Notes under the pieces: generated by a model
The model's input: only the letters and a program-made list of their open reading frames with translations
What the model was told of the DNA's origin: nothing
Databases searched by the model: none
Part shown: piece after piece, positions 37,183 through 39,961 of the stretch
Position numbering within the stretch: the stretch's first letter is position 1
Layout of the letters: every line of letters begins with the position of its first letter
Assembly (NCBI GenBank): GCA_016188155.1
Contig: JACPIH010000021.1
Coordinates: 1-39,961 of the forward strand
Direction of reading: 5' to 3'
DNA length: 39,961 nt
Source of the DNA: Candidatus Woesearchaeota archaeon
GTDB taxonomy: Archaea; Nanobdellota; Nanobdellia; Woesearchaeales; UBA10216
Made by a program: the position numbers and the translations under genes

Positions 37183-37413
37183 ATGGTGACTAAGACGTTG
37201 ACAATAACAAAAGACGCATATGAAAGGCTCAAAATGCTCAAAAGGCCAGATGAGAGCTTCAGCAAAGTGATAAAGCGCATAACAGAAGACAAGCAGGACA
37301 TCATGAGGTTTGCGGGTATTTTAAGCGATTTAAGTGAGAAAGACTTTGAGGAGATGAAACAATCAATACGAGAACTGCGTAAGCGAGGCGTGAGCAGGCT
37401 GAGGGACCTCTAA
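37183..37413 (+). CDS. vapB: VapB-like antitoxin (DUF217 type)
   Basis: A 76-residue product with the archaeal VapB start MVTKTLTITKDAYERLKMLK and RPDESFSKVIKRITEDKQDI, a ribbon-helix-helix-like DNA-binding domain, plus a C-terminal helix that would wrap the toxin. An in-frame ATG at 37165 exists, but ATG 37183 lies 25 nt after AAATATTAATAC and starts at the conserved TKTLTIT. Its stop overlaps the toxin ATG by one base (TAATGG). Confidence 0.87.
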   Translation: MVTKTLTITKDAYERLKMLKRPDESFSKVIKRITEDKQDIMRFAGILSDLSEKDFEEMKQSIRELRKRGVSRLRDL

Positions 37414-37805
37414 TGGAACAGGTATGCCTTGACAGTACGTGGATTTACGATTTCCTCAGGGGCAAACAGAATGCTTCAGCCGAACTTGAGGCAGCAAAAG
37501 GCACGCACAGCATAGCAACAACATCCATCAACGCTTATGAAGTCATCTACGGACTTCTGCGCAAAAATGAAGGGAAGAAGCTCCTCGCGGTTATGCAGTT
37601 CTTTAAATCAGTAAGAATGCTTGATTTTAACTTAAGCGCTGCGGACAAAGCTGCACAGATAGGAGCTACCCTCGAGAAAAAGGGGAAAATGATTAATGAA
37701 TTTGACATCCTGATAGCTGGCGCAATGCTGGCTAACGGCTGCAGAAAGATAATAACCGAAAACATTAAGGATTTTGAAAAAGTTGATGGAATAACAGTAT
37801 TTTGA
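37413..37805 (+). CDS. vapC: VapC-like PIN-domain toxin
   Basis: A 130-residue predicted Mg-dependent ribonuclease. PIN acidic residues: D7 in VCLDSTWIYDFLRG, E in INAYEVIYGLL (about residue 43), D in INEFDILIAGAML (about residue 98) and the closing KIITENIKDFEKVDGITV. Family targets are often tRNAs or rRNA; none is predictable here. It is translationally coupled to the antitoxin by the TAATG overlap. It is the third TA module of the window and unrelated to the DUF433/DUF5615 and RelE types. Confidence 0.9.
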   Translation: MEQVCLDSTWIYDFLRGKQNASAELEAAKGTHSIATTSINAYEVIYGLLRKNEGKKLLAVMQFFKSVRMLDFNLSAADKAAQIGATLEKKGKMINEFDILIAGAMLANGCRKIITENIKDFEKVDGITVF

Positions 37806-37897
37806 ATTGTCGTTGCATTCCTTGATTCGTCTATTCAGCTTCTAAAGGCAGTAGACGTAACAGGCTAGTTCGTATTCTAGTATACAAAAACGTAACA

Positions 37898-37905
37898 TTT
37901 ATATA
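37898..37905 (+). promoter_or_regulatory. TATA box upstream of the putative small RNA
   Basis: TTTATATA, predicting transcription start near 37930, in front of the hairpin-containing stretch rather than of an ATG. Confidence 0.5.
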
Positions 37906-37929
37906 TTGGAAGCGCCATAGTGCATTGCA

Positions 37930-38001
37930 TTTGAAAAAAGGGGCTCCCTAAGGATTTCTCTCCCATACCCCCAACTCACGTTAGGGAGCCTTACTTTTTT
38001 T
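37930..38001 (+). ncRNA. Putative small RNA or mscS-dacZ leader with C-rich loop
   Basis: A perfect ten-base inverted repeat, GGCTCCCTAA (37942-37951) and TTAGGGAGCC (37981-37990), closes a 29-base loop rich in pyrimidines (TTTCTCTCCCATACCCCC). It is followed by a run of seven T (37995-38001). With the TATA box at 37898 this gives a discrete transcript of about 70 nt. No ORF is contained. The position 30 bases before the mscS start also permits an attenuator or leader role. It does not match any riboswitch class I know. Confidence 0.5.
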
Positions 38002-38030
38002 ACCAACGGGCTAAAAAATGAGGCACAACG

Positions 38031-38927
38031 ATGAAGAGTCTCATGAAGAGTATCGGGTTTTGGCTCCTTTTTCTCCTGACAGCCGCAGTTGGAGCAGCTG
38101 CATATTTAACCAAGCAGCTTGACTTATCAAACGTTTTCAGCTTTAACACCCCGCTAACCAGGATTCTGCTAATTATGATGGTAGTGCTGGCTTCTCAGGT
38201 TGTTATCAAAATCGGCGTGTGGTTGATAGAAAAATACGCCAAAGGAAAAGACAAGGCCCAGCTTAAGCAGATAACTTCTATTTACAGGTACGGAATAGAC
38301 CTTGTGCTTATCTTCGTCGTGTTGGGCCTTCTTTATGGCGTAATAGGGCCTGTCGTAACTTCTATAGGCTTTATGGCAGCAGGCTTAACGGTGGCTTTGC
38401 AGAAGCCCATACTTAACCTCGCAGGATGGTTGACTATAGTCACTAAAAGGCCGTATAAGATTGGCGACAGGGTAGACATTGGCAACATTGGAGGGTATGT
38501 GCACGAGATAGCACTTATGCATACGTACCTGAGCCTTATTGAGCAAAATGAGCAAACAGGCAAAGTGTCATATGTGCCGAATGAGCAAGCATTAACGCAG
38601 CCAATAGTAAATTACACAAAAGGCTCAGCACTTGTGTGGGACAGTGTACGGGTAAAGGTGCCTGCCACAGCAGACGCCCAAATCATAGGAAAAAAGCTGG
38701 CTGGGTGCGTGGAGGAAGTAGTTGGAAAAGAAATGAAAGAAGCTGCCAAAAAATGGAAAGCGGACATAAGGCCGGAGATAAGGGCGGCTATTGAGTATAC
38801 GTCAACTCTACAGCCCTTCCTTGAAGTATCTGTCAGGTACCTTGTCAACGCAAAAATTGTAGCGTCAACAAAAACAGAGATAACGAAAAAAGTCTTGGCA
38901 AGGTTCAGTAAAGAGCTTAAACGCTAG
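38031..38927 (+). CDS. MscS-family small-conductance mechanosensitive channel
   Basis: A 298-residue membrane protein that would release solutes on hypo-osmotic shock. Three TM helices (about 10-27, 42-63, 83-120), with the pore-lining third helix and the MscS signature AAGLTVALQKPILNLAGWLT and KRPYKIGDRVDIGNIGGYVH. The cytoplasmic beta domain has YVPNEQALTQPIVNY, and an alpha/beta C-terminal domain completes it. GAGG lies upstream of ATG 38031. The dacZ-like gene follows after 22 bases, so the two are probably co-transcribed. Confidence 0.92.
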   Translation: MKSLMKSIGFWLLFLLTAAVGAAAYLTKQLDLSNVFSFNTPLTRILLIMMVVLASQVVIKIGVWLIEKYAKGKDKAQLKQITSIYRYGIDLVLIFVVLGLLYGVIGPVVTSIGFMAAGLTVALQKPILNLAGWLTIVTKRPYKIGDRVDIGNIGGYVHEIALMHTYLSLIEQNEQTGKVSYVPNEQALTQPIVNYTKGSALVWDSVRVKVPATADAQIIGKKLAGCVEEVVGKEMKEAAKKWKADIRPEIRAAIEYTSTLQPFLEVSVRYLVNAKIVASTKTEITKKVLARFSKELKR

Positions 38928-38949
38928 AAACGCCAGGGAATGATTGTGG

Positions 38950-39961
38950 ATGATTCAAACAACAACTGACAAAAAAGCGGCAGGAAGGCTGAAGGCAGAC
39001 GAAGAGGAGTTCAAGGGCTACAGGGTCACAGTAATACAGAAAAAGGCAATAAACCCCAAAGACGTCATCCCAAAACACGTGCTGGAAGAGATAGACAGGG
39101 TCTACAACCAGAAAAAGCTCAACTCATTCTTCAATGCCGCAATGCCTGAAAAAAACACACTTTCCAAGACAACCACGCAGCAGCAGATGCAGCAGCAACA
39201 GCCTCAGCAATACCCACCACAGCCTAATCAGCAACCAATTGCAAAGACGGTAACAGAACGAGTCCTGAAAATCCAGGCTGTGCCGCAAAGCCAGACCCTT
39301 TTCATATCAGAACAGCTCAGGCAGCTACAGCAAAAAGAAACCCAAAGCGGGAAAGCAAAAAGCGACAACCTGTCACAGCTTAAAGACCCCTACAGCCAAA
39401 CCAATGTAGAGGAGCTGATAGGAAAAGCAGCAGCACGGCTATCGAAAGATGTTGGTGCAGACTGCATAATTTCGATAGAGAAAGCCCAGAAGGAAGCGCA
39501 GGATTTCAACTTCATTTACGTAAAAGCAGCAATATTCAAGAAAACAGCGAAGAACGTCCACACGAAGCTCAGCTACAACACAAAAATGAGGAAGCAGATA
39601 GGCGGCTCAACCCTGCCTGTAAAGGAGCTGCTGATGGAAGCAGTCAACAGGCACTTCGTCAACAAAGGCGAAAGAATAGTCTGCGTTGCTGATGAAAGCC
39701 TCGGCATGGGCTACAAAGGGCTCATATTTGTGTTCGATGTTGACAAGATATTCTTCAACATGAGCATCCACAACCTAACAGAGAAGATAAACAGCGACGT
39801 GCTTGAGGCAATACTAAATGTTGCCATGGAGATAGTAAGCGAAGGCCGCGAGGGAAGAAAAATCGGCACAGCTTTCATTGTTGGCGATGCCGGGGAGATG
39901 TCAAAATACGCCAGGCAGCTCATAATAAACCCGTTCCAGAATTACCCTGCGGAAATGAAGC
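38950..39961 (+). CDS. dacZ: DacZ-type diadenylate cyclase, 5' part (runs off window)
   Basis: 337 residues are visible. The N-terminal 100 residues are followed by a Q/P-rich stretch (about 75-100) and a pyruvate-kinase-C-like alpha/beta domain (about 140-200). Then the start of a DisA_N (DAC) domain appears (NKGERIVCVADESLGMGYKG and IGTAFIVGDAGEMSKYARQL). The catalytic DGA and RHR motifs should lie beyond base 39961. DacZ makes c-di-AMP from ATP in archaea. The pairing with MscS suggests osmotic control. ATG 38950 is the only reasonable start after the mscS stop. Confidence 0.85.
   Translation, partial: MIQTTTDKKAAGRLKADEEEFKGYRVTVIQKKAINPKDVIPKHVLEEIDRVYNQKKLNSFFNAAMPEKNTLSKTTTQQQMQQQQPQQYPPQPNQQPIAKTVTERVLKIQAVPQSQTLFISEQLRQLQQKETQSGKAKSDNLSQLKDPYSQTNVEELIGKAAARLSKDVGADCIISIEKAQKEAQDFNFIYVKAAIFKKTAKNVHTKLSYNTKMRKQIGGSTLPVKELLMEAVNRHFVNKGERIVCVADESLGMGYKGLIFVFDVDKIFFNMSIHNLTEKINSDVLEAILNVAMEIVSEGREGRKIGTAFIVGDAGEMSKYARQLIINPFQNYPAEMK

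Noticed and set aside
37930-38001. Bacterial c-di-AMP (ydaO) riboswitch in front of mscS-dacZ
   Set aside because: The stretch is too short and is a single simple hairpin with a C-rich loop; the two-fold ydaO architecture and its conserved motifs are not seen.

Overview
The window comes from a compact, gene-dense archaeal genome, probably a DPANN-type lineage. Archaeal markers are fibrillarin with Nop5, archaeal Mre11, an ATP-dependent DNA ligase, archaeal GatB, a TtuA/Ncs6 thiolase, a DacZ-type diadenylate cyclase and intron-bearing tRNAs with no encoded CCA. Two pilin-like proteins begin with a QGLSLNTIIIA segment, which I associate with DPANN archaea. Many ATGs lie about 22-28 nt downstream of a TATA-like box, suggesting leaderless transcripts. 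Internal cistrons instead use GAGG/GGTG ribosome-binding sites or ATGA overlaps. The phylum cannot be fixed from this window.

Layout, 1-13.5 kb: the valS 3' end, a minimal two-TM channel with an RCK_C-like domain, cysS, a cupin, the nop5-fibrillarin pair, a ThiF/MoeB-like E1 enzyme, a membrane protein and a putative winged-helix protein. Then come a DHH-DHHA1 phosphoesterase carrying an in-frame palindromic insertion, a DUF433/DUF5615 toxin-antitoxin module flanked by copies of the msrB 3' end, msrB, aroA and a DNA ligase with a zinc-ribbon insertion. 13.5-25.6 kb: a CPA2 antiporter with RCK_N, a nitroreductase, a large secreted anchored protein, rnhB, an initiator tRNA gene with three predicted introns, an EamA permease, an intron-containing tRNA-Ser(GCU) behind a two-hairpin leader, and three unrecognised genes in a row. 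An operon with a truncated dph2, an EamA permease, rpiB and a membrane protein follows.

25.6-39.96 kb: a tail-to-tail RelE-like toxin/antitoxin pair, a cell-surface cluster (two pilin-like proteins, a cysteine-rich secreted protein and a 797-residue anchored protein), ttuA and gatB back to back, an alpha/beta hydrolase, an intracellular-looking subtilase with a coupled small partner, mre11, an Lrp-like regulator, vapBC, a putative small structured RNA, an MscS channel and the 5' part of dacZ.

Functional themes are RNA modification and processing (fibrillarin/Nop5, TtuA, intron-rich tRNAs), osmotic and ion homeostasis (RCK_C channel, CPA2-RCK antiporter, MscS next to DacZ), DNA repair (ligase, RNase HII, Mre11, DHH phosphoesterase) and three toxin-antitoxin modules. 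The strongest unusual signals are the three-intron initiator tRNA, a double-hairpin repeat inserted in frame in a gene, the msrB-flanked TA island and the C-rich-loop RNA ahead of mscS-dacZ. I saw no rRNA, CRISPR array or transposase, and no gene-free stretch over 300 bases.
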